A DNA stretch of 28,379 bases from Cristatella mucedo. Its lineage: Eukaryota > Bryozoa > Phylactolaemata > Cristatellidae. Shown here piece after piece: positions 20,368-28,379 of this stretch. The translations under genes and the position numbers were made by a program. How positions within the stretch are numbered: position 1 is the first letter of the stretch; every line of letters begins with the position of its first letter. The stretch lies in contig WPIO01000540.1 of NCBI GenBank assembly GCA_009760855.2, positions 1 through 28,379 on the forward strand. Reading direction: 5' to 3'. The notes below the pieces were generated by a model. It had not been told where the DNA came from and did no database searches. It worked only from the letters and a program-made list of their open reading frames with translations.

Positions 20368-20998
20368 TGTACCCCGGTTTGAATTGTAGCAATCCCGTTT
20401 TGGCTGACCTACCAAAAAAGGCGACTAGGTTACTGGAACTAATGAGAAATATGGCTGCAACGCTAGCTAAAATTTACCAGAGGTGTGACCATGCGTCTCT
20501 TTTTTCGCTGAAGGAGCTTCGATGACTTCCGGTTGATCGATGGATAAAGAGTCAAGTTCTTGCTCTGACCTACGAGGCTGCCATGCTGGGATCCTTCACA
20601 CCTAGATGAACTGCAGCGGCTAAAATCTTTGCGCCCTCAGATCCTATACGGTAAGTTAGCTGTTTCATTCTTCCCCTTAAAGACACGTGGAGACGGAAGC
20701 TTTTACTCTGCAGGATTGCGAAGCTCACTTCCGCAATTTTTTACTCAACGACATCTACTGTCCCTGCTGCTGACCATGGCAAATCCGTTCCAGCCATCCT
20801 GAGCTGCTTACTGCACGCTACTCATAACCTCAATCACTCTCCTGACTCAACTGTACTACTCACTTTATGTGTTGTCTGAGATGAAGTCTTTGGCACCCTG
20901 ATGCCTACCGAAAGCCGCCAAGGCATAATCTAAGCATTTGAGAAAAACTCTTTTGCGTAACAGCCACAGTTTTTTTGATTTTTGGAGTTATTGAAAGA
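20368..20998 (+). mobile_element. LINE-2 fragment: RT C-terminal part and 3' end
   Basis: A second, distinct CR1/L2-like LINE on the plus strand. The coding relic reads NCSNPVLADLPKKATRLLEL, MAATLAKIYQRCDHAS, LKELR, a stop, LPVDRWIK, then VLALTYEA. This is the same C-terminal RT architecture as LINE-1 (LDFCISLLAGLP ... HITPLLADLHWLPV) but clearly diverged. After a frameshift, GKLAVSFFPLKTRGDGSFYS and GLRSSLPQF correspond to the GDRAF..APKLWNSLP region. The non-coding 3' part (about 20770-20998) recurs at 7480-7702 (minus) and 25965-26165 (plus). Frameshifts and stops show it is dead. Confidence 0.75.
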
Positions 20999-21061
20999 TA
21001 TACATTAAATTGCTTAAAGTCAGTTCAAAATGTGCAGCTACGCTATTGTGTCCACTCAGCG

Positions 21062-21232
21062 AGTCTTAGCCCGAGAGTGTCACACACTCAGGTGCTTACA
21101 CTTCAACATCCAGGTCGCGGTTTTGAGTCGTCATGCGGTAGGCGGTTCTTTCCTGTCCACTGCACGTAGTTGTGATTGCTGTTAAGGCTATTCTGCCCCA
21201 TAATAAATGAGTTTTTTTATCAGCTTACTCGT
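21062..21232 (+). mobile_element. tRNA-derived SINE-A copy (degenerate)
   Basis: Plus-strand copy. The head has CTCAGGTGCTTACAC and a decayed B box CGGTTTTGAGTCGT (21118-21131). The body TCCACTGCACGTAGTTGTGA and GCTGTTAAGGCTATTCTG aligns with GCCACTGCAAGCAGTGGTGA and GCCGTAAAGGCTTTTATG in the copy at 11463-11652. The tail AATGAGTTTTTTTATCAGCTTA corresponds to GAGGCTGTTTAATCAGCTAA. It follows directly on the LINE-2 3' end. Confidence 0.6.
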
Positions 21233-22117
21233 TTCTGTCGTAGAAATTGTAATTTCCACGTTTTCCTCTATCTCAGTGACCTGCTCTAGCTCCATTAAAA
21301 GAGTTACTCTAGCTGATATCGTTATTGGCTTTTGCAGGTCGCTGCTGCAGCAACTTAGGAAACCAATTAGGCTCACTGTGCGTGTCACAAATCGCCTGTC
21401 TTCGGCAACACCATACTGCCGGGCACCGTTATTTGATACTTTAGCTATATCCAAGAGACGCTATACTTGACTTACTGGCACAGGGCAGACCAAAGAGTAC
21501 CAGAGCCTTAAAAGGAATGAGCCTAATATATTCAGTCCTCAATTGTCAGTCTACGGTTTATCGTATGAACTTTGCATCGTTATAAAAGTGGAGTTATACA
21601 AAGAAGCTAGTAAAAGAGGAAACCCTAATTCAAATAATATTATGAATTTCCTAAGAATCCAAAACAAAACATCCTATATGCTCATACCGCTGTCTCATCG
21701 AACAATGGCAGATAAACAGAAATTACGTCAAAGCAATCATTTCATCGAACAATGGCAGATAAACAGAAATTACGTCAAAGCAATCATTTTTCCAGTCACA
21801 AACAAAACTGTGGACAATCTGGGCTAAGACCCAAAAAATCGGCTCGCTTCGCTTATTCACGCGTCTCTTCTTAGATAATCAAACAAAGATGCAGGACGAA
21901 CTTTTTTCGGACCGGGCAGAGCAATACAATTTGCTTGCTTGCCTAAGTAATGCACTGGCCACTCACTTTTTTGTTGCTATGCCTAAACTGTACAGTCTAG
22001 CGTTACTGATGCTACTAGTGACGTTTAACTTGGTGAACAGAGAGGCATTATCATTACTTGCTAAAGTCGTGCTAAGTGTCTTACTGAGTCAACGCGCGGT
22101 AGCACGCCAATACAATC
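21233..22117. other. Unassigned stretch containing a 47-bp tandem duplication
   Basis: Antiparallel open frames of about 88 codons occur at 21188-21470, and plus-strand open stretches at 21543-21827 and 21889-22122. None shows a domain I recognise. The plus-strand 21543-21827 frame runs through the 47-bp duplication at 21695-21788, and 47 is not a multiple of three, so the repeated peptide differs between copies. Confidence 0.45.
21695..21788. repeat. Perfect 47-bp tandem duplication
   Basis: Two head-to-tail copies (21695-21741 and 21742-21788), both starting TCATCGAACAATGGCAG and ending AAGCAATCATT, are identical base for base by eye. Perfect identity in an otherwise decayed region suggests a recent event or an assembly artefact. 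Confidence 0.9.
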
Positions 22118-22727
22118 AATAATAATAATAATAATAATAATGCACTTATAAAGCGCCCTAAGAGAACTTAATCTCTTTCTAGGAGTTTTACATTTGCTGC
22201 AAAAAGAAATGCAATTGAATGGTAAGTAAAACTATGCTTGAAAAACAGACAAAATGAATAATATGGTTAGGGGTGACATGCACTGGGGTCAGCATGCAAA
22301 TGTGGTTAGTGGCAGCATGCACAGTGTCAGCAGGCATACGCACATGAAGGACGAATCACAGGGACCCACTAAATGCTGTCCTAAATAGGTGTACTTTAAA
22401 ATTATTTTTAAATGTGGTCAGGTAAGGGGATGTTCTGACGCAAAATCGGGAGGGAGTTCTTGGCTTTGGGAGCATACGAACTAAACACACGGTCTCCAAA
22501 GGATTTAAGGTTTGTACGAGGTATTTGTAGACTGTTAGATTCCGAAAAAGCGGGTGGTACGATGCATGGCCTGATGGGGTAGTATATCTGAGAGATATGC
22601 TGGAGCCATAGAATGAAAGCGACCTAAAAGAGAGCGACAAAACCTTGAAGTCAATCCGTTGCCTGACTGGTAGCCAGTGCAGGTGGGCGAGAAAGGGACT
22701 AATTTGACAACTGAGACGATTCTCACG
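22118..22727 (-). mobile_element. LINE-1 3' end and RT C-terminus, 5'-truncated copy
   Basis: Minus-strand copy with tail (AAT)n at 22118-22141. The stem-loop has its left arm AAAGCGCC intact at 22150-22157 and its right arm drifted to GGAGTTTT. The UTR with the tandem unit follows, then the RT C-terminus (MAPAYLSDILPHQAMHR and the ESNSLQIPRTNLK region), ending near 22727 in the HITPLLADLHWLPV region. Frameshifts separate the coding parts. Confidence 0.9.
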
Positions 22728-23094
22728 CTTCGCTTAAACCTTAAACCTTAAAAATCATTTCGCTACTACGCCCCTTTCTTGAATTTTTTTTCGACATATT
22801 CATCCCAAAAAATCAGGATGTGACAAAGTAGTCTGAATTTATGCAGGATTCTCATTAGCTGCTCCGCAGTCGAGAATTTATCGGGATTTTTGTTAGCCCG
22901 TTGTCAAAACTTTGGCCTCGTATGTCATAGGAAAATATGTTGCGTTCCCGGAAGACACTCGTTTGAACGGCCACCGGAAGGTCATGTTGACGGTCTTACA
23001 GACATAGCAAGTATATTGGGAGACAACCATGCCGTTAGAGTAAACAACTAGATGCTCCGTTCTTTGTTATTTTGTATTCTGTAAAGAGTTCAAG
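22728..23094. other. Unassigned stretch
   Basis: A short AAACCTTAAACCTTAAA repeat lies at about 22736-22751. Otherwise nothing was recognised. Confidence 0.5.
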
Positions 23095-23205
23095 AGAATT
23101 GTCCGTTGAAGACGAGCACTTAATGTGTATGATTCTAAAGCAGGAACTCACTCCAGACTGACGCCACGACATTCTCTGAACCGACTTTAAAAAAGAAGCT
23201 AAAAT
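23095..23205 (+). mobile_element. LINE-1 RT C-terminal remnant
   Basis: About 110 bp resemble the end of the LINE-1 coding region at 18375-18485: GTATGATTCTAAAGC versus GTATGCTTCTAAAGC, then GGAACTCACTCCAGACTG, GACATTCTCTGA and TTTAAAAAAGAAGCTAAAA. It has no UTR or tail and is isolated and decayed. Confidence 0.5.
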
Positions 23206-23434
23206 CAGTCCATACGTCGTGATGTGGTGTGCTGCAAAACAAAAAGGTCAAACTATAATATATTCTCATAGGTTAGTTATTAGAGGTTAAATTATTCTAG
23301 ATCTTATGGTAAGGACGCAACGCTCTGCCAATAAAATCGACATTTAATTAGCAATAGTTCCAGAACAACTCCCTTACTAAATAGAATGATTCGTCGGACC
23401 AAAGAAAGAGTAGTCTGAAACAGATAGTTTTCAG
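23206..23434. other. Short unassigned stretch
   Basis: Nothing recognised. Confidence 0.5.
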
Positions 23435-23650
23435 TTAATAATAATCATAAGATTGCACTTGATAAAGTGCCCTCAGGGAACTTAATCTCTTTCTAGGCGC
23501 TTTACATTTGTTGCAAAGTGCTATGCAATAGAATAGTAAGTAAAATCATGCTTGAAAAACAAAGAAAATTAATAATATGGTTAGGGGTGACATGCACAGG
23601 GTCAGCATGCAAATTCGCTTTAAAACCCTTCAAGTCAGGTGATATTTTAA
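23435..23650 (-). mobile_element. LINE-1 3' end with internal deletion
   Basis: Minus-strand copy with an AT-rich tail (23435-23450), a stem-loop (23464-23503, left arm AAAGTGCC) and a UTR as far as GGGTCAGCATGCAAAT. The sequence then jumps to TTTAAAACCCTTCAAGTCAGG, which lies about 130 bp further into the element in other copies (compare 22390-22425). A deletion inside the copy explains this. Confidence 0.8.
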
Positions 23651-24303
23651 TGTTAGTTTATTATGAGAGAATATGAGTGCAAAGATGCCGATGGGTACGT
23701 TTCCGAAAGATTATCTTTAATAAAAGCGTATGCTTACGTCAGGTTAGGAATACAGCTGCAAGGCCAGTGTATCTATGCTTGCAGGCTGTCGCAGTGAACG
23801 TATACAATCAAGTAGCTGAACGGGCTATAAATAAAGAGAGCTTCTTCTTCAATTTAGCACGTAATCCTTTATGGCTCGGAGCTGGCTTTTCGATAATTAC
23901 GTAGTGGTCACTCTGCATAGCAACATTCATACGATACATCTCAAGGGCTTGCAGGGCAGATTACAACTGGCCATTATTTCAATCATAGAGTTTTTATTTT
24001 GTTTACCCTAGATTTTGACACTGCTAGATCGTACAGGCATGAACAGGAAAGATTCGAACAGTTTTTTTGCGGTGCAGTCGGTATTAAACTATCTCGTGAG
24101 ATACGCAAAGGTGATTTGCTGACCGACTCAGTGGAATTGGGTGGAGCAGGGTGATATACTTACACCCCAGCTAATACTTGCAACTGGCACGTGTACTGTT
24201 TACATATTTTTTTAATTAGATTGTACAGGGTTGCATTGCATCTATGGCCCGCTGCCTAGGTAATTGTACATTTGCATACAAAAGATGCTGCTTTGTAGCA
24301 TGT
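23651..24303. other. Unassigned stretch
   Basis: A plus-strand open stretch at 23677-23904 (75 codons) has no recognised domain. A lone B-box-like GTTCGAATC occurs on the minus strand at about 24054-24062 without an A box or SINE body. Confidence 0.45.
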
Positions 24304-24420
24304 TAATAATAATAACAATATAAATAATAACCTACTTGATAAAGCACAATCAGAGCACTTACCATTTTTCTAAGCGCTTTACATTTACTGCAATGGCAAA
24401 TGCAAATGATAAGAAATGAC
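24304..24420 (-). mobile_element. LINE-1 3' end, very short copy
   Basis: AATAATAATAACAATA tail, a decayed stem-loop (AAAGCACAATC ... TAAGCGCTTT, about 24351-24380), and the first UTR bases ACATTTACTGCAATGGCAAATG. It is truncated within about 120 bp. Confidence 0.75.
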
Positions 24421-24486
24421 ACACCGAAACCTAGAACTAGGCCGAGGTGAGAGAAAATTTATCTATAAAAAATACGTCGTAAGTTT

Positions 24487-24538
24487 GTAGAGCGCCACGA
24501 AACAACTCAATATCTTTATTGGATCAGCACTTTTCAAT

Positions 24539-24540
<2 letters not shown>
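24487..24540 (-). mobile_element. Possible decayed LINE-1 3' stem-loop
   Basis: AGAGCGCCACGAAACAACTCAA ... GCACTTTTCAATGG resembles the family hairpin and its start of UTR at low identity. It directly precedes the (TA)18 run. It may be a very old copy or chance. Confidence 0.35.

Positions 24541-24576
<36 letters not shown>
24541..24576. repeat. (TA)18 microsatellite
   Basis: There are eighteen uninterrupted TA dinucleotides. The run lies at the left edge of the diverged direct duplication, and the second copy lacks it. Confidence 0.95.
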
Positions 24577-24578
<2 letters not shown>

Positions 24579-24599
24579 CCATAAGTAAGGCTTTCCAAT

Positions 24600-25957
24600 A
24601 CGGTCCTTAGTTTCGCAAGAACAACAATTTAGCTTCGTACTTGTTATAATGCCAGATTGTGAATCATCCAGTCACGTGGTCAACCAGGAGTCGAAAAAGC
24701 ATTTCCCAGCAACGAACTGCACTCTCCGGCACTAAGTAGAAATAAATAATGCTGTGAAAATTAACACTGTCGTGAGTTTAAGTTTTCAAATATACTGTCT
24801 TCTTATTACACTTAACATGACAAACTCTGCAGCCTCCTATTTAAAATTTTACAAGGCTCGTCAGATACTGCTGGTGTAATAAATATGAAAGTTAAAATGA
24901 AGCCTTCATTAGTGGACCCTTTTCATGTCTGTTGTAAAAACCAAATCTTTCATATAAATAGGGATTGTATTGAGAAATCATAGAAAGCAATCAAGGCAAT
25001 CAGGCACCTAGTTCGAAAGCCAGACAATATGGTTATTATTATACTGAAGATTTCTAGCGTCCGAATTAAATTCAGAGGCTGCGATAAACTTGCACATTGC
25101 CTGTGCCGTACACTTTATGGTGCATGTCTCATGAAATATATCCTGTAGCACGTCTTGAGCGATATAACAAATAATGATCGACGAATCTTTTTGCCTGATT
25201 TAAAGGTCTCATCAGTTGAATCATCGCAATCATCAAATGTGAAAGACTAACAACATGGTTGTCAAGAAGATTTTTTGCATCTGGAATTCCGCCTAATTTC
25301 TTGTTGCTAGGATTGTATAATCAAACTCCTTGAACACTCTCAGGGCATTGCTAGAGTAAGAAAGCTCTTCAAATTGGTCAAGTTGTAAAGCGACCTAATG
25401 ATGGCATCTACATATAGGTGCTCTCTTCGGTAACTGCTAAAATTATAATGTTTTCCTTAAACGTACTGGTGGCATAGCTAGCCACCAGGTGAGATCTCCG
25501 AGTGAGATTAGGGACTTGGTACCTAGGCGGATTGTAAAAGAAGTTTAACTAGCTAATTAGTCTAGGCTGAGTTGCCTTAATTTTGATTTTTGTTAAATTA
25601 ACCAAAGAGCCTTACTACTCTGAAGCTGGTGATGCGTGCTACTGAAAGCTTTGTCAAAAATTCCAAGACTTTGACCCACCAGGTCTTACTGCTGACGGAC
25701 ACGCAACGAAAAAAAATTATAGGTGGACGAAGAGCTCAATTCTTACTGTGAACCACAGCCAGCACGTCTTGACTTAGCAACGTTTGATACAGCTTAACTC
25801 GTGCACACGTCTTAGCCTTCTTTTAGCGTCAGGTCATCTAAAAGTCATACACGGACTTTGCAGTAAATACCCTTAATCACCGTTGGCGATCGAAGCTTGT
25901 TTTTGGCAGATTTTCTACAGTCGCCCTTACTTCCACTATTCTTTTGAAACGAAATTT
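24600..25957. repeat. Diverged direct duplication, copy 1
   Basis: This region aligns along its length to 27040-28296. Exact or near-exact anchors include ATCATCCAGTCACG (24663 / 27101), ATATACTGTCTTCTT, AGTGGACCCTTTTCAT, TCCGAATTAAATTCAGA, GAAGAGCTCAATTCTTA and CCGTTGGCGATCGAAGCTTG (25880 / 28218). The offset falls from 2438 to 2338 bp, so copy 1 carries about 100 bp more, mostly within 25400-25600. There is no long open frame and no terminal repeat by eye. It could be one half of a segmental duplication or two copies of an unknown repeat. Confidence 0.85.
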
Positions 25958-25964
25958 GTTCTGC

Positions 25965-26165
25965 TGCTGACTCATGAGAAATTTTTCGAGCTGTCCTAAG
26001 CCACTACTTCATTACGTTTACTTTCGTGACTGCCATCGTAACTACACTGCACGACTTGCTATATTTTCATTTTAAGGGATATAAAGTCTCTTGGCTACCG
26101 AATGCCAACCTCAAGCGGCTCATGCTTTGATGGTGCTACAAAGGATACTGCCTGTAACGTCCACA
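25965..26165 (+). mobile_element. LINE-2 3' fragment, decayed
   Basis: This aligns to the LINE-2 3' part at about 20765-20960. TGCTGCTGACTCATG matches TGCTGCTGACCATGG. AAAGTCTCTTGGCTACCGAATGC matches the nested copy's GAAGTCTGTTGGCTACCGAATGC (minus strand near 7598-7620). CTGCCTGTAACGTCCACA matches CTCCTGCGTAACACCCACA. It begins within about 10 bp of the end of duplication copy 1. Confidence 0.55.
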
Positions 26166-27039
26166 TTGCCCTCTTAGCTGTTTAGCACTGCATATGGAGC
26201 TATATCAGAATATACTTCAACGACTGTGCTGTTATGGTCCTGACCATTGCCGGCATAGATAGTATTTTGCTGGTAAAGTCACAGTGTTTTTATCTTCTTA
26301 CGTTTCTTCAGCAGCATCAAACACGTTTCATTTCAACCCGCTATTAAGAAAAACGAGAGATCAGGCATGCCTAGCTCTTGCACTGCTTATAGCGCCCTAG
26401 CTAGTGATTATTTATTCGATGATGCGACGATGTCAAGCTAATGTCACTATAGCATAAACTGCCGAGTGCTGGCTCTGCAAGTCCTAGGCTAGTTGGTGTT
26501 ACCTAGTTATGCACCAGTTGTTTGGAGAGTTACCTATCTTCTCGGCGATTTAATTCTTAGCTTTCGGACGTTGGGCATGCAGATACTTAGGAACCAATAA
26601 GGCTTAGTGCATGACGAAAATGAGCTTTCTTTGAAAACGAATACTTCTGAAAGGTAACTTGGTTCTTATGGCAGCTGCTTTCAGGAACGGCTGCACTTGA
26701 ATCACTGACACGCGGCAGCCCACAGAACACAAAAGCCGTGTAGGAATGAGCATAGTAGATTATGTCCTGAAATGTCATTCTAGGGTTTTATTTTTGTTGG
26801 TACTTCGTGCCATCTTCAGAGCAAAAATATTACAGGAAACGTGTCTGAACATGAAAACCCACAATCCGAATAATATTGAATGCTAATGTAGAATTGAAAA
26901 AAGCCTGGAGCTGATACGGATTTCATATCAAGCACATGCATGCATGCTATCTTCACTCTTGAATGCATTAACGAATCAGCCGTCAAACAAGTTTTGTGAA
27001 TGTGTTTCTAAGGTATATGGTGGCTATGGTAAGGATACG
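26166..27039. other. Unassigned stretch between duplication copies
   Basis: There is no recognised gene; a 63-codon minus-strand open stretch at 26587-26778 has no known domain. If the duplication is a tandem of about 2.4 kb, this is the right part of unit 1, and its partner would lie beyond the window. Confidence 0.5.
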
Positions 27040-28296
27040 TGGTAAGTTTGCAAGACCATGAACATATTAAGTAGGTACTTGTGATTTTTCAAGATATACA
27101 ATCATCCAGTCACGTTATCAGCCAGGAGTCACATGTAAATAGTTTCCGAGCAACGAAGTCTCCAGCATAGAGCCGAGATAGTTATAGCTGTGACGATAGA
27201 AGTTTTCGCGAGTTCAATTTTTATAATATACTGTCTTCTTGTTACCCCTCAACATGACAACCTCTGTAGCCCCAGTTTTAAATTATACAAGGCTTGTCAG
27301 ATACTGCCGATGCGATAAAAACGAAAGTTTAAAAGAAAGCCTACATCAGTGGACCCTTTTCATTGGTTTATTGCGAAGACCATATCTTTAAACTCAGCTC
27401 AGGTTTGCAATGAGAAATCATAAAAAAAAAATCTGGCTATCTTTTGAAAACCTCACAATGTGGTCATTATTAGACTGAAGATTCAAGGATCCGAATTAAA
27501 TTCAGATTGGCACAGACTAACGCCTTGTCCCTACCGCACACTAAATGTCGCATGTCTCATAATATATATTGCACAGTAAGTGTTAAGCGATTTAACAAAT
27601 GATTAAACACATTTTTTTTTTTTTTACCTGGATATAAAAAGTTTGCCTCCCCTTTCAAAGTTTTACAGGATACGGTAGCTGTACGTGTCAGTGGAAACAT
27701 CACAGGATTTCACCAAACGTGAAAGACGAGCATACTGGGGTGGTAAAAAAGATACTACAATCCAGTATAGGTCGTATAATTTCTTGTTGCTAACGATCGT
27801 ACAACTGAACTCCTGAACTGTGAAAACTCCCAGTGCATGGCAAGAATTAAAAGCTCTTTAACATTGGTCAAGAATTACTGGGGAGTATCCTTTAGTAACG
27901 GCTGGGTTGCCGCAAGTCTGATTTCTTTTCAAGCTAACCACATAACCATTACTACTCTGCAGCTGGTGATTGGTGCTGCTGAAGGCTTTGTCTAAACCTC
28001 TGAGACATTGAACCACCAGCCCTACTGCTGAAGGAGACGCAATGAATCGATTTGATAAGGGGGCGAAGAGCTCAATTCTTATTGTGAACCAACGCCAGTA
28101 CGGCCAGGCTTAGCTACGTTTGATACAGCTAAACTCATGCCCACGTTTCAGCCTTATTTTTGGCCTCAGGTCATCTATAAGTTATACACGGAATTTTTTT
28201 AGTAAATACCTTAACCACCGTTGGCGATCGAAGCTTGTTTTTTTGGCAGTTTTGCTACATTCGCCTTTACTTCCACTATTATATTGCAACGATATC
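27040..28296. repeat. Diverged direct duplication, copy 2
   Basis: Second copy of the unit at 24600-25957, in the same orientation, with scattered substitutions and indels. A poly-A run (27422-27430) and a poly-T run (27610-27625) are not in copy 1. Similarity stops at about 28296, exactly where a LINE-1 tail begins, so the insertion probably interrupts a longer copy. Confidence 0.85.
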
Positions 28297-28379
28297 TGTA
28301 ATAATAGTAATAATGCACTTGATAAAGCGCCCTCAGAGAACTCAATCTCTCTAGGCGCTTTACATTTGCATCAAAGAGA
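28297..28379 (-). mobile_element. LINE-1 3' end, runs off the window
   Basis: Minus-strand copy with a TAATAATAGTAATAATGCAC tail, an intact 8-bp stem (AAAGCGCC 28324-28331, GGCGCTTT 28354-28361) and the first UTR bases ACATTTGC. It continues past the window edge, so its length is unknown. Confidence 0.88.

Noticed and set aside
22733-22752. AAACCTTAAACCTTAAA as a telomere-like repeat
   Set aside because: Only two units, interstitial, and not a recognised animal telomere motif.
24050-24066. B-box-like GTTCGAATC on the minus strand as a tRNA or SINE
   Set aside because: No A box, no cloverleaf and no match to the SINE copies in this window.

Overview
This window reads as a gene-poor, repeat-rich stretch of an animal nuclear genome, most likely an invertebrate. 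The sequence is AT-rich. It has no bacterial-style operons or ribosome binding sites and no rRNA or intact tRNA gene. I found no convincing host protein-coding exon. What can be recognised is nearly all transposon debris: a CR1/L2-type LINE with a conserved 3' stem-loop and an (ATT)n tail, a second related LINE family, a degenerate Ty3/Gypsy element of the type common in invertebrates, and tRNA-derived SINEs. The phylum cannot be fixed from the sequence alone.

Layout. 1-3924 holds no recognised feature apart from a weak pair of related segments near 0.4 and 0.75 kb. 3925-5760 holds two LINE-1 reverse transcriptase (RT) pieces in head-to-head inverted orientation ('LINE-1' here is a local name, not mammalian L1). 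6829-7870 holds two adjacent minus-strand LINE-1 3' ends, the second interrupted by a 3' fragment of the second family (LINE-2). 8848-9295 is another LINE-1 3' end. 9.58-15.14 kb holds SINE copies, a direct repeat of a LINE endonuclease fragment around an unrelated 326-bp segment, and the Ty3/Gypsy RT-RNase H pseudogene (about 12.2-13.5 kb). 15.1-17.5 kb is featureless. 17.5-18.76 kb is the best-preserved LINE-1 copy. 19.4-24.5 kb holds further LINE-1 3' ends, a LINE-2 fragment and a SINE. 24.6-28.3 kb is dominated by a diverged direct duplication of at least 1.25 kb, with the second copy ended by a LINE-1 insertion at the window edge.

How the parts relate. LINE-1 copies are 5'-truncated and share one 3' stem-loop, as expected if the element's own RT recognises that hairpin. 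One tRNA-like sequence (14998-15139) is joined directly to this same hairpin, which makes it a candidate SINE that uses the LINE-1 machinery. That SINE/LINE pairing is the most informative system in the window. All coding remnants carry stops, frameshifts or altered catalytic motifs, so nothing here looks currently active. Copy boundaries are by-eye estimates, generally good to 10-40 bp.
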